Source of the DNA: an uncultured Nocardioides sp.
GTDB taxonomy: Bacteria; Actinomycetota; Actinomycetes; Propionibacteriales; Nocardioidaceae
Assembly (NCBI RefSeq): GCF_947488025.1
Contig: NZ_CANKYS010000003.1
Location: 372,001-436,000, forward strand
Length of the DNA: 64,000 nt
Direction of reading: 5' to 3'
The position numbers and the translations under genes are program-made. Numbering within the stretch: the first letter of the stretch is position 1; the number at the start of each line of letters is the position of its first letter. The notes below the pieces were generated by a model, which was given only the letters and a program-made list of their open reading frames with translations, did not search any database and was not told the origin of the DNA. Below, piece after piece: positions 1 to 8,117 of the stretch.

Positions 1-450
1 TGGACCCAGCCACTCCTCTGGGGAGTCCAGGAGGCGAGCGATCCGTGTGACGGCCTCGATCTTCGAGACGGCTGGCTGGAACTCCGACCACCCCGCGCCC
101 TCGAGCGTCACGGGTCGCTGTGTGCGAACGCGCTGGAGCTCTCCCGCTTGGAATGCGTGCGTGGCGCCCTCGAGGAGCACGTTGAGCCCTGCCAGGTTGA
201 CCTTGTTCCGGACCGTGTGGAGCGCGGGCTCCCAGGCCACGTCGAGCCGCAGCGCAAGCTGCTCACCCATCACCGCATTGGTTCGCACGATGTCCACGTC
301 AAGACCGAGCGCGTCGCGAAGGGCCACGAGCGCCCGCTTCTCACCTCGCGACTGGTAGCGCGCGCCAGTAAGGCCGAAGATGCGTGCCATCGCCTCCTCG
401 GTCGTCTCTGCAGGAATGAAGAACTGGCGGTCGAGATGAGTGAAGGCCAC
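1..450 (-). CDS. Uncharacterised ORF downstream of the cytosine methyltransferase (3' end outside window)
   Basis: An open reading frame of 150 codons runs off the left edge. It is in the same frame as the methyltransferase and begins 45 bases after that gene's stop. There is no ATG. The best start is a GTG at 450 (reading MAFTHLDRQFFIPAETTEEA), which has no clear Shine-Dalgarno sequence. The visible part is soluble, mixed alpha/beta in composition and rich in Leu, Val and Arg, and I see no catalytic motif. I do not recognise the family. Its position directly behind a lone Dcm-type methyltransferase makes a restriction or mismatch-repair partner a reasonable guess, but that rests on context only. 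Confidence 0.5.
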   Translation of the reverse strand, partial: MAFTHLDRQFFIPAETTEEAMARIFGLTGARYQSRGEKRALVALRDALGLDVDIVRTNAVMGEQLALRLDVAWEPALHTVRNKVNLAGLNVLLEGATHAFQAGELQRVRTQRPVTLEGAGWSEFQPAVSKIEAVTRIARLLDSPEEWLGP

Positions 451-495
451 ACGGCCAACTACATCAGGAGATTCGGACCTGGGGCGCGGAAAGGG

Positions 496-1947
496 TCAGA
501 TCAGGCGGGAGAACGCGTCGTCGGGGTTGTTCGACGACGCGACAACGGCCTCCACGACATGAGGCGCGACTCGCCGAACTTCCTCCTGGTGCCTGAGCAC
601 GTACTCACGGAAGACGTAGTAGGCGGCGCCCACGTTCACGCCGTTGCCCATCTGCTTGTAGGAGGCTGAGTCCTTCTGAGCGACCTGCTCCTCGAGCCCT
701 GGGATCCCCGGAGTCGTCTTGACGAAATCGAAGGAGTCCGGAAGCCCCTGGAGCCGCGCGGTCTCCCGCGGCGTGAGGCGGCGGCGGTCACCCAGGATGG
801 AGGTCTGGGTGATGGCAACCAGTGCGGGCACGTAGTCCGGGCGCTTCGCGCGGATGCCCGAGGGACGGAAGTGCATGATCGTCTCGGCGAGGGGACGGTG
901 CGGACCCGCCTGCCACTCGAACTTGCGTCGAGACGGCGGGAAGGCGTCGAGCTCCATCCTGAACTCGTCCAGCACCCCGCGGTGTCGGTCGTAGAACTCG
1001 GCATTCTTGAGCAGGAAGTTCTTCTTCCAGGCCGGGAACGGCGTTCCCTTCACTGCCGCGACATCGATCATGTCGCTGGCCGCCTCAAGCGAGCGCCACT
1101 CGTCAGCCCAGATCGGGAAGCCCGGCAGCCGCTCGTCCGGGCCGAGCCGATCCGCGACGAGGGTCAAGATCCGGTCCCACGTCTGGATCATCTTGACCTC
1201 AGCGCCGTCGAGCTCGTAGCGCGCGTCGACCTCCTCGTCGGGCAGCAGCGGTAGGTCCTTCCGAAGGTCCCACCGGTCCTTGCTCCAGTCGAGGTCGAGC
1301 GACTTCGGCGTCACGATCGGGTCGTCGAAGCTGGCGGGGTCCTGCGCCACCTCCACGCCGACGTAGTGCGCCAGGATGAAGACCCGCTCGCGGACCTGAG
1401 GCCGGCCACCCAGGTGCCGTGGCAGCAGGTGGGGCGAGAACACCGCGGGCTCGTTCGCTGTTCGGTAGCCCAGCTCGCGCAGCGTGCGCACAATGGTCCT
1501 GAACGTCGTGTCGCGGTGGCGCGGGCCGGCGAGGTTGCGCACGTTCTCGAGCATCACCACGGATGGACGGCGCTCGGGGTCCTCGAGGATCTTGGCGATG
1601 TTCCAGAACAGCGTGCCGCGCGTCTCGTCCATCCCGCGCTGGAACCCGCTCTTGGAGAAAGGCTGGCACGGGAAGCCGGCAGCCAGGACGTCCGCGTGCG
1701 GGACGCTTACCTCAGGATCGGTGAGCGCCACGATGTCGCCGCTCACGCCGAACGACTTCACGCCAGGCGGGAGCGGCGCACCCGACTCGCGAAGCGGCCG
1801 GAGCCAGTTGTGGTCGTAGACGGCAGCCGCGTCGGGGTCGATCTCGCTCGCGAAGGCCCACGTACCGCCAGCGGCGTGCAGCGCAGCATGGAAGCCGCCG
1901 ATGCCGGCGAACAGGTCGCTAAAGGTGAAAGTGGGCGTCGAGCTCAT
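496..1947 (-). CDS. DNA (cytosine-5-)-methyltransferase
   Basis: This 483-residue enzyme transfers a methyl group from S-adenosylmethionine to C5 of cytosine in a specific DNA site. All the diagnostic motifs are present and in order: FAGIGGF (motif I, residues 13-19), PCQPFS with catalytic Cys94 (motif IV), ENV at 134-136 (motif VI), QVRERVF at 184-190 (motif VIII), a TPRE-type motif IX, and KQMGNGV near 431 (motif X). The stretch between motifs VIII and IX, about 200-390, is the variable target-recognition region, so the site cannot be read from sequence. The start is an ATG at 1947. The gene stands apart from nrdJ and is followed in the same frame by an unknown ORF, which suggests a restriction-modification or solitary methylation module. 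Confidence 0.93.
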   Translation of the reverse strand: MSSTPTFTFSDLFAGIGGFHAALHAAGGTWAFASEIDPDAAAVYDHNWLRPLRESGAPLPPGVKSFGVSGDIVALTDPEVSVPHADVLAAGFPCQPFSKSGFQRGMDETRGTLFWNIAKILEDPERRPSVVMLENVRNLAGPRHRDTTFRTIVRTLRELGYRTANEPAVFSPHLLPRHLGGRPQVRERVFILAHYVGVEVAQDPASFDDPIVTPKSLDLDWSKDRWDLRKDLPLLPDEEVDARYELDGAEVKMIQTWDRILTLVADRLGPDERLPGFPIWADEWRSLEAASDMIDVAAVKGTPFPAWKKNFLLKNAEFYDRHRGVLDEFRMELDAFPPSRRKFEWQAGPHRPLAETIMHFRPSGIRAKRPDYVPALVAITQTSILGDRRRLTPRETARLQGLPDSFDFVKTTPGIPGLEEQVAQKDSASYKQMGNGVNVGAAYYVFREYVLRHQEEVRRVAPHVVEAVVASSNNPDDAFSRLI

Positions 1948-2005
1948 GTTCGAAGCGTATGCCTCTCGGGCGGCCGTGCGACAGACGTTTCCGGCGTGTT
2001 GTGGA

Positions 2006-2038
2006 CGAGGGCGGACCGCATGACGCGGCCCGCCCTCG
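2006..2038 (-). terminator. Intrinsic-type hairpin after nrdJ
   Basis: A 9-bp perfect stem (CGAGGGCGG at 2006-2014 with its complement at 2030-2038) encloses a second 4-bp stem (2016-2019 with 2025-2028) and a five-base loop. It lies 12 bases past the nrdJ stop codon. There is no U-tract, as is usual for terminators in GC-rich actinobacteria. Confidence 0.6.
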
Positions 2039-2050
2039 ACATGACTCAGG

Positions 2051-4969
2051 TCAGCTGCAGCCGCTCGTGCTTCCGCAGCCCTCGCAGACGTAGCACGAGC
2101 CAGCCGGCCGCATCTTCGTCCCGCAGGTCATGCAGAGCGGGGAGTCGACGGCGGTGCCGGTGAGCTTCTCGAACAGCTCGGCGGTGGTCTTGGCCTCGCC
2201 GGTGGTCACCTGGGCCGGGACCTCGCGAGCCTCGGAACCGTGGGTGTCCTTGGTCTCGAGGTCGATGACCTCGGCCTTGGTTTCGACACGGGCTCGTCCC
2301 TCGCCCTGCTCAACCTGCGGCTCCGGGTCGACCAGCTCCGAAGCGCTGCCGGTCTCCTCCACGAGCGGCTCGTAGGAGCCGGTCTCGAGGTGGCGCTGGC
2401 GCTCCTCGGCGGAGTAGATGCCGAGCATCGAGCGGTCCTCGAAGGTCAGGTAGTCCAGGGCCAGGCGGCGGAAGATGTAGTCCATGATCGACTGCGACAT
2501 CCGCACGTCGGGGTCGTCGGTGAGGCCGGCGGGCTCGAAGCGCAGGTTGGTGAACTTCGAGACGTAGGTCTCCAGCGGGACGCCGTACTGCAGGCCGATC
2601 GACACCGCGATCGAGAAGGCGTCCATCACGCCGGCCAGGGTCGAGCCCTGCTTGCCGAGCTTGAGGAAGACCTCTCCGAGCTGGCCGTCGTCGTGGGCGC
2701 CGGAGGTCATGTAGCCCTCGGCACCACCGACGGTGAATGACGTCGTACGGGAGACGCGCGACTTCGGCAGGCGCTTGCGGACCGGGGCGTAGACGACCTT
2801 CTCCACGACCTTGGCCTCGACCTCGGCCGAGGCGGCAGCCTTGTCGGCCTCGTCCTTCTTGGCCTTGCCACCACCGTCGGACAGCGGCTGGCCGACCTTG
2901 CAGTTGTCGCGGTAGACCGCGGTCGCCTTGAGGCCGAGCTTCCAGGACTGCAGGTAGACGTCCTCGATCTCCTCGACCGTGGCGTCCTCGGGCAGGTTGA
3001 CCGTCTTCGAGATCGCGCCGGACAGGAACGGCTGTGCGGCCGCCATCATCCGCACGTGGCCCATCGGCTTGAGCGAGCGGGCGCCCATCGCGGTGTCGAA
3101 GATCTCGTAGTGCTCGGTCTTGAGGCCCGGGGCGTCGACCACGTGGCCGTGCTCGGAGATGTAGGCGACGATCGCCTCGATCTGCTCGGGCTGGTAGCCC
3201 ATCTTCTTCAGGGCCCGCGGGATCGTCTGGTTGACGATCTGCATCGAGCCGCCGCCGACGAGCTTCTTGAACTTCACCAGCGAGAAGTCCGGCTCGATGC
3301 CGGTGGTGTCGCAGTCCATCATGAAGCCGATGGTGCCGGTGGGCGCGAGGACCGAGGCCTGCGCGTTGCGGAAGCCGTTCTTCTCACCGGTCTTGATCAC
3401 GTCGGCCCACGCCTTGGTGGCCAGCTTGTGCACGCGGCCATCCTCAGTGTGCAGCACGCGTACGACGTCGTTGGCAGCCTGGTGCTTGCGCATCACGCGC
3501 TTGTGGGCGTCGGCGTTGCGGGCGTAGCCGGCGTACGGGCCGACGATCCCGGCGAGCTCGGCGCTGCGCTTGTAGGACGTACCGGTCATGAGCGAGGTGA
3601 TTGCGGCAGCCATCGAGCGGCCACCCTCGGAGTCGTAACCCAGGCCCATCGCCATCAGCAGCGCGCCGAGGTTGGCGTAGCCGATGCCGAGCTGGCGGTA
3701 GTCGACGGTGGTCTGGCCGATCGCCTCGGTCGGGAAGTCGGCGAAGCAGATCGAGATGTCCATCGCGGTGATGATGAACTCGACGGCCTTCGCGAAGAGC
3801 GCGGCGTCGAAGGTGTCGTCGTCCTTGAGGAACTTCAGCAGGTTGAGCGACGCCAGGTTGCAGGACGAGTTGTCGAGCGACATGTACTCCGAGCACGGGT
3901 TGGACGCGGTGATGCGGCCGGTCTCGGGGTTGGTGTGCCAGTCGTTGATCGTGTCGTCGTACTGCAGGCCCGGGTCGGCGCACTCCCACGCGGCGGTGCT
4001 GATCTTGCGGAACAGGTCACGGGCGTCGACGGTCTCGATGACCTCGCCGGTGCCGCGCGAGCGCAGGCCGAACTCGGTGCCGTCCTCGACCGCACGCATG
4101 AACTCGTCGCTGACGCGGACCGAGTTGTTGGCGTTCTGGTACTGGACCGACGTGATGTCGGCGCCGCCGAGGTCCATGTCGAAGCCGGCGTCGCGGAGGG
4201 CGCGGATCTTGTCCTCCTCGCGCGCCTTCGTCATCACGAACTCCTCGATGTCGGGGTGGTCGACGTCGAGGACGACCATCTTCGCCGCACGACGCGTCGC
4301 GCCGCCCGACTTGATGGTGCCCGCGGAAGCGTCGGCGCCGCGCATGAAGGAGACGGGACCGGACGCCGTACCGCCGGAGGAGAGGAGCTCCTTCGACGAG
4401 CGGATGCGGGAGAGGTTGAGGCCGGCACCGGAGCCGCCCTTGAAGATGAACCCCTCTTCCTTGTACCAGTTGAGGATCGAGTCCATCGAGTCGTCGACCG
4501 AGAGGATGAAGCAGGCGGAGACCTGCTGCGGCGACGGCGTGCCGACGTTGAACCACACCGGAGAGTTGAAGGAGAAGTACTGGTTGACCAGCAGCCAGGT
4601 CAGCTCGTGCTCGAAGATCTCGGCGTCGGCGTCACCGGCGAAGTAGCCGTTGTCGATGCCGGCCTTGGTGTAGGTCTTCACGACCCGATCGATGAGCTGC
4701 TTGAGGCTCCACTCGCGTACGTCGGTGCCGACCGCGCCGCGGAAGTACTTGGTGGTGACGATGGTGGAGGCGTTGACCGACCAGAAGTCGGGGAACTCCA
4801 CGCCGCGCTGCTCGAAGACGGTCTCGCCGGTCTTCCAGTTCTGCTGGACGACGTCGCGACGCTCCCACGTGATGGCGTCGTAGGGGTGGGTGCCCTCGGT
4901 GCTGAAGACGCGCTCCAGCTTGAGGCCCTTGCCCCTCGCCTTGGCGCGGGTGCTCACCGTCTCGGTCAT
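2051..4969 (-). CDS. nrdJ: Vitamin B12-dependent (class II) ribonucleoside-diphosphate reductase
   Basis: This 972-residue enzyme reduces ribonucleotides to deoxyribonucleotides, using adenosylcobalamin to generate the active-site thiyl radical, so it works with or without oxygen. Signatures are the reducing-pair Cys in SACF (about 153), the active-site loop NPCSE at 357-361 (Asn, radical Cys, Glu), and a C-terminal Cys-rich tail with CMTCG, CYVC and EGC motifs (about 950-971) of the type that shuttles electrons from thioredoxin. A poorly conserved, charged linker of about 100 residues precedes this tail. The ATG at 4969 has an AGGAGA Shine-Dalgarno sequence. It follows nrdR in the same direction across a 101-base spacer that contains two hairpins, and it is expected to be repressed by NrdR. 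Confidence 0.97.
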   Translation of the reverse strand: MTETVSTRAKARGKGLKLERVFSTEGTHPYDAITWERRDVVQQNWKTGETVFEQRGVEFPDFWSVNASTIVTTKYFRGAVGTDVREWSLKQLIDRVVKTYTKAGIDNGYFAGDADAEIFEHELTWLLVNQYFSFNSPVWFNVGTPSPQQVSACFILSVDDSMDSILNWYKEEGFIFKGGSGAGLNLSRIRSSKELLSSGGTASGPVSFMRGADASAGTIKSGGATRRAAKMVVLDVDHPDIEEFVMTKAREEDKIRALRDAGFDMDLGGADITSVQYQNANNSVRVSDEFMRAVEDGTEFGLRSRGTGEVIETVDARDLFRKISTAAWECADPGLQYDDTINDWHTNPETGRITASNPCSEYMSLDNSSCNLASLNLLKFLKDDDTFDAALFAKAVEFIITAMDISICFADFPTEAIGQTTVDYRQLGIGYANLGALLMAMGLGYDSEGGRSMAAAITSLMTGTSYKRSAELAGIVGPYAGYARNADAHKRVMRKHQAANDVVRVLHTEDGRVHKLATKAWADVIKTGEKNGFRNAQASVLAPTGTIGFMMDCDTTGIEPDFSLVKFKKLVGGGSMQIVNQTIPRALKKMGYQPEQIEAIVAYISEHGHVVDAPGLKTEHYEIFDTAMGARSLKPMGHVRMMAAAQPFLSGAISKTVNLPEDATVEEIEDVYLQSWKLGLKATAVYRDNCKVGQPLSDGGGKAKKDEADKAAASAEVEAKVVEKVVYAPVRKRLPKSRVSRTTSFTVGGAEGYMTSGAHDDGQLGEVFLKLGKQGSTLAGVMDAFSIAVSIGLQYGVPLETYVSKFTNLRFEPAGLTDDPDVRMSQSIMDYIFRRLALDYLTFEDRSMLGIYSAEERQRHLETGSYEPLVEETGSASELVDPEPQVEQGEGRARVETKAEVIDLETKDTHGSEAREVPAQVTTGEAKTTAELFEKLTGTAVDSPLCMTCGTKMRPAGSCYVCEGCGSTSGCS

Positions 4970-4998
4970 GCCATCTCCTGTGGTGGTGGTTTCAACAT

Positions 4999-5014
4999 CG
5001 CGAGTCTTCTCGCG
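4999..5014 (-). other. Small hairpin in the nrdJ leader
   Basis: A 6-bp perfect stem (CGCGAG with CTCGCG) with a TCTT loop lies about 30 bases upstream of the nrdJ start and close to its ribosome binding site. It lies downstream, in transcript order, of the larger hairpin at 5027-5060, so the two could act together as leader structure. Confidence 0.35.
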
Positions 5015-5026
5015 GGTGCTTGGTGA

Positions 5027-5060
5027 GCCCGGCAGACCGCTTCCCCACGGTCTGCCGGGC
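5027..5060 (-). terminator. 13-bp perfect hairpin between nrdR and nrdJ
   Basis: Bases 5027-5039 pair perfectly with 5048-5060 around an eight-base loop, 10 bases after the nrdR stop codon and 58 bases before the nrdJ start. No U-tract follows. It could be a terminator that ends nrdR transcription, a partial attenuator that sets the nrdR:nrdJ ratio, or an RNA-stability element. The sequence does not distinguish these. Confidence 0.6.
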
Positions 5061-5070
5061 CGAATGTGGG

Positions 5071-5547
5071 TCAGCCCGTCTGGACGGGCTGATCGTCCGC
5101 GGCTCGCTCGAGCCGCAGCATCTTGATCTCGGCGTCGAAGTCGTCGGCCGACTCGAACGCGCGGTAGACGCTCGCGAAGCGGAGGTAGGCCACCTCGTCG
5201 AGCGCGCGCAGCGGGGCCAGGATCGCGAGCCCGACCTCGTTGGCGGCGAACTCGGCCTGCCCGCTCAGGCGCAGGGCGTCCTCTACCTCCTGGCCGAGGC
5301 AGGCGAGCTGGGCGTCGGTGACCGGGCGACCCTTGCAGGCCTTCCGGACGCCGGCGATCGCCTTGTCGCGGTTGAACGGCTCGGTCGCGCCGGAGCGCTT
5401 GAGCACGGTGAGCTGCATCTTCTCGACCGTCGTGAAGCGGCGGTCACAGGCGGCGCACGTCCGGCGACGGCGGATCGAACCGCCGTCGTCGGCGACCCGG
5501 GAGTCGAGGACCTTGGTGTCCTCGTTCTTGCAGTAGGGACAGTGCAT
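5071..5547 (-). CDS. nrdR: Transcriptional repressor NrdR
   Basis: NrdR senses ATP/dATP and represses ribonucleotide reductase genes. The 158-residue protein has an N-terminal zinc ribbon (Cys3, Cys6, Cys31, Cys34) followed by an RRRR basic patch and an ATP-cone domain at about 47-137. I chose the ATG at 5547 (MHCPYC) because it gives the family's exact N-terminus and has a strong GGAGGA ribosome binding site 5-10 bases upstream; an upstream in-frame start would add 24 unrelated residues. It is the first gene before nrdJ. Tandem NrdR-box-like sites upstream indicate autoregulation. Confidence 0.97.
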   Translation of the reverse strand: MHCPYCKNEDTKVLDSRVADDGGSIRRRRTCAACDRRFTTVEKMQLTVLKRSGATEPFNRDKAIAGVRKACKGRPVTDAQLACLGQEVEDALRLSGQAEFAANEVGLAILAPLRALDEVAYLRFASVYRAFESADDFDAEIKMLRLERAADDQPVQTG

Positions 5548-5655
5548 GGGGTCCTCCTCTCGGGCGCGCTTCACACACCTGTAGAACAGGGTGCGGACTG
5601 GGGATGTTCCTGTGGACAACTAGCCTGGAGCTGTGGGGTTCGCCCTCTGGCCTGT

Positions 5656-5671
5656 GCACCAGATGTGGATA
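5656..5671 (-). promoter_or_regulatory. Putative NrdR box 1
   Basis: On the minus strand this reads TATCCACATCTGGTGC. It shares the core CACATCTGGTG with the pattern seen in the second box (CTACATCTAGTAG). The two cores are exactly 31 bases apart, which is the roughly three-helical-turn spacing expected for tandem NrdR boxes. It lies about 110 bases upstream of nrdR. Confidence 0.6.
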
Positions 5672-5685
5672 ACTACAGCGGTGTA

Positions 5686-5701
5686 ACTACTAGATGTAGT
5701 G
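5686..5701 (-). promoter_or_regulatory. Putative NrdR box 2
   Basis: On the minus strand this reads CACTACATCTAGTAGT, an imperfect palindrome close to the NrdR-box consensus (ACACWATATATWGTGT-like, with the more GC-rich core seen in actinobacteria). Paired with box 1 at a 31-base offset, it is the likely site of NrdR autorepression of the nrdR-nrdJ unit. The rest of 5548-5880 holds no gene that I can support. Confidence 0.65.
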
Positions 5702-5880
5702 GTAACCGTACGCCCCGGCCACCACGCTGGCAAGTGAACGCGGGAACTCGGCCCACCAATTTCCCGACACCCTCCTGACCTGCGGTTTTGAGGTCGGCGA
5801 CCGGCTCGCGTCGGCGCGTCGGGGCTCTCTCCGGGGGAGTTGCGCTCACGGCGTGAGGGCGCATCGGCCACAATGACTCC

Positions 5881-6219
5881 GTGTCCACGGGGGGTAAGCG
5901 AGCAGGGTCGCGCAGAGGCGCTCGGCCACCCCGCACCCTGAACAAGTCCGCCCTCGCCCTCGGCGCCGCGATCACGCTCTGTGTGGTCGCCTGGGGCTAC
6001 CTCGTCTACGCCGCCATCGACTTCGGTACGGCGGCGCGCGAGGGCTCGGGCGGCTCGGCCTGGTCGTTCATGGCGTTGGCCTGCCTCGGCGCGATCGCCT
6101 GCCTGTTCGTCGGATTGCTGCTGGTCGCCCGGCTGATGCGGGCGCTGGGGATCTCCGACCCGCCGCCGTCGGCCGACGCTCCCCCGCGGCCTGTCGGCGG
6201 CAAGCGCGCCGCTCGCTGA
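5881..6219 (+). CDS. Small two-TM membrane protein
   Basis: This 112-residue protein has a basic N-terminus (residues 1-20), two hydrophobic segments at about 24-46 and 63-88 joined by a short Gly/Ser-rich loop, and a Pro-rich basic C-terminal tail. The start is a GTG at 5881. A CACAAT hexamer sits six bases upstream with no Shine-Dalgarno sequence, which fits a leaderless transcript. It is divergent from nrdR. I recognise no domain; small proteins of this kind are common near this locus in actinobacteria, but no function is known to me. Confidence 0.7.
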   Translation: MSTGGKRAGSRRGARPPRTLNKSALALGAAITLCVVAWGYLVYAAIDFGTAAREGSGGSAWSFMALACLGAIACLFVGLLLVARLMRALGISDPPPSADAPPRPVGGKRAAR

Positions 6220-6238
6220 TCCGCCCTCCCGCGCCCTT

Positions 6239-6283
6239 GTGCGGTGGCTGCGGTCCACCGGGTGGACCACAGGGACCGCACTG
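6239..6283 (+). repeat. 45-bp palindromic repeat, copy A
   Basis: A nested palindrome. The outer arms are GTGCGGT and ACCGCAC. The inner arms are GGTCCACC and GGTGGACC around a single base. It shares its layout and most of its bases with copies at about 32044 and 33129. It lies between the small membrane-protein gene and the hydrolase, both read left to right. Confidence 0.75.
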
Positions 6284-6418
6284 TGAGCGCTCGTCCGCCT
6301 GGCTCGCACTCTGGTTGTACCGATGCACGAGAACTGCGAGCTTGGGGCACCACTCCGCCAGGTCCGGCCTCGCGGCCGAGCCGTCGCGCCTGCGCTGCCG
6401 AAGGGCTACGCTCCGCGC

Positions 6419-7315
6419 ATGGAGCTCGGTCACGTGACCGTGAGCGACGGTCGCCGCGTCGACACCTATGCCGGCGGTGACCCGAACGGTCCCGTCGTCC
6501 TCCTGCAGCACGGGATGCCGCAGTGCCGGCTGGTGGCCACCCACCTCGAGGACGCCGCCCGCGTCGCCGGCGTACGGCTGCTTGCACTCAGCCGTCCCGG
6601 GTTCGGCCACTCGTCGCCGGCCGTCCCCAGCCTCGCCTCCCGCGGCCGCGACGCCCTCGAGGTCGCTGACGCCCTCGGCGCTGAGACGTTCGCCGTCCTT
6701 GGGATCTCGTTCGGCGGCCCCTTCGCAGCCGCCACCGCCGCTGTCGACCGCGACCGGGTGACAGCGCTCGGGATCTGCGTCGGCATCGGTCCGTGGCGTG
6801 TCCTCGACGCAGACGACCCCGAGCTCGCCGCCGAGCTCGAGCTCCTCGAGCTCGACGACCAGGGCCGCACCGATGAGGCCATCGAGGCGTACCGCCAGCT
6901 CATGGCAGGCGTGTTCGACGACCTCCTGGCCAAGGAGACCAACGAGGAGCTGATAGTCGCGCTCGACGCGCTCATCAGCCCCGACGGCCTGCGAGACGTC
7001 GACCTGAAGGACTTTCCACCGCAATGGCGCGACCGGTTCGCGCGTGATGTTCGCGAGGCGCTCACCGCCTACGACGGCATGGCCCTCGACAACATCACGG
7101 TCGGCCGCGAGTGGGACATCGACCTCACCGCCATCCGGCAACCGACCCACCTCTGGTACGCCGCCAACGACCACTTGGTGCCCATCGAGCACGCCCGGTG
7201 GTGGCGCGCCCAGATTCCTCACGCGCAGCTGACCATTAGGCCGGACACCGGTCATGGCGGCGCCTACTTCGTGCACGGCGAGGAGATGCTCCGCACGCTG
7301 ACGGCAGCCCTTTGA
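6419..7315 (+). CDS. Alpha/beta-fold hydrolase
   Basis: A 298-residue alpha/beta hydrolase with an HG oxyanion motif at 31-32, the nucleophile elbow GISFGG (Ser97), an acid residue in AANDHLVP (about Asp251) and the catalytic His in DTGHGG (about His279). The substrate cannot be predicted; such proteins include esterases, lipases and haloalkane-dehalogenase-like enzymes. The ATG at 6419 fits the fold and has TACGCT exactly six bases upstream. An upstream in-frame start would add 32 residues unlike the family. It is monocistronic, with no signal peptide. Confidence 0.88.
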   Translation: MELGHVTVSDGRRVDTYAGGDPNGPVVLLQHGMPQCRLVATHLEDAARVAGVRLLALSRPGFGHSSPAVPSLASRGRDALEVADALGAETFAVLGISFGGPFAAATAAVDRDRVTALGICVGIGPWRVLDADDPELAAELELLELDDQGRTDEAIEAYRQLMAGVFDDLLAKETNEELIVALDALISPDGLRDVDLKDFPPQWRDRFARDVREALTAYDGMALDNITVGREWDIDLTAIRQPTHLWYAANDHLVPIEHARWWRAQIPHAQLTIRPDTGHGGAYFVHGEEMLRTLTAAL

Positions 7316-7337
7316 GCCGGGAACAAGCCGGCTCTTC

Positions 7338-8117
7338 TCACTCGAGGACGAGCTGCGGGAGGGCCTCGACGATCTCGAGGTCCTGGCCCGCCCCCTCCAC
7401 CGTCAGCGTCTCCCCGATCGCGGTCCACTCCCCCTGACCGATGCGGTACTCGCCCGAGTAGGTCGTGTCCACGCGTACGACGACGTCACCGGTCCGCTCG
7501 TACTGGTGGGTGATCTCGAGGTCGGGGTGCGGGCTCCCGGGGCTGGCGGTCGTCGTGCTGGTGTCGTCGCCGAAGTAGTAGGTGTAGGAGACGGGCACCG
7601 CGCGGATCACCACTGACTGTCCGGCGACGGTGACGGACTGGTCGATCGACCGGTGGTCGGGGGTGTAGAAGTTGGTCTCGAAGTTCACCAGCGTGCGCCC
7701 GCCTCGCGGCTGGACGACGAGCTCGGACGAGGGCCAGGCGATGCGCTTGAACTCGCGGAGGATCAGCTTGGCCAGGTCGACCTCCTGTACGGCGTTGTCC
7801 GGAACGCACACGTCGCCGACGTCGGTGCCGTCCAGGTAGACGTCGTGGATGTAGCCCTCCTGGCCGTTCTCCGCGCACTCCACGTTGTCGTTGCAGATGC
7901 CGCCGTTCGCACACTGGATGGCGACGACCCACGTGTGGCCGTCGCCCGACCCGGCGGATTCGGTGTACTCCGCGTACGTCCAAGCGCAGTTCCCTGCGAC
8001 CGCCTGCCAAGTGACCTGTACGCACGACGGATCTGCCGTGGCCGCACTCGGTGTACCCACGATGGCACCCACGATGAGCGCGAGCGCCGCAACCAGATGT
8101 CCAATGATTCGCCGCAT
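7338..8117 (-). CDS. Secreted protein with PKD-like segment
   Basis: This 259-residue protein has a clear signal peptide (residues 1-28, cleavage after TPSAATA) and then a Cys-containing N-terminal half with six Cys between about 32 and 104. The C-terminal half has a PKD-like pattern: a YYFGDDTST motif, then HQYERTGDVVVRV. Its start codon overlaps the stop of the upstream lipoprotein gene by one base (TGATG), so the two are translationally coupled and probably act together at the cell surface. The precise role is unknown. Confidence 0.8.
   Translation of the reverse strand: MRRIIGHLVAALALIVGAIVGTPSAATADPSCVQVTWQAVAGNCAWTYAEYTESAGSGDGHTWVVAIQCANGGICNDNVECAENGQEGYIHDVYLDGTDVGDVCVPDNAVQEVDLAKLILREFKRIAWPSSELVVQPRGGRTLVNFETNFYTPDHRSIDQSVTVAGQSVVIRAVPVSYTYYFGDDTSTTTASPGSPHPDLEITHQYERTGDVVVRVDTTYSGEYRIGQGEWTAIGETLTVEGAGQDLEIVEALPQLVLE

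Noticed and set aside
1..40. GGGGAGTCC-like word at the left edge resembling the 75-bp repeat
   Set aside because: Only a short stretch matches and it lies inside the partial ORF's coding frame.
3056..5026. A 656-codon plus-strand frame overlapping nrdJ
   Set aside because: It is an antisense shadow of nrdJ: GC-rich coding DNA yields long open frames on the opposite strand, and its product has no fold-like pattern.
4970..5070. Possible cobalamin riboswitch before nrdJ
   Set aside because: The spacer is only 101 bases and is taken up by two hairpins; no B12-box-like stretch is seen.
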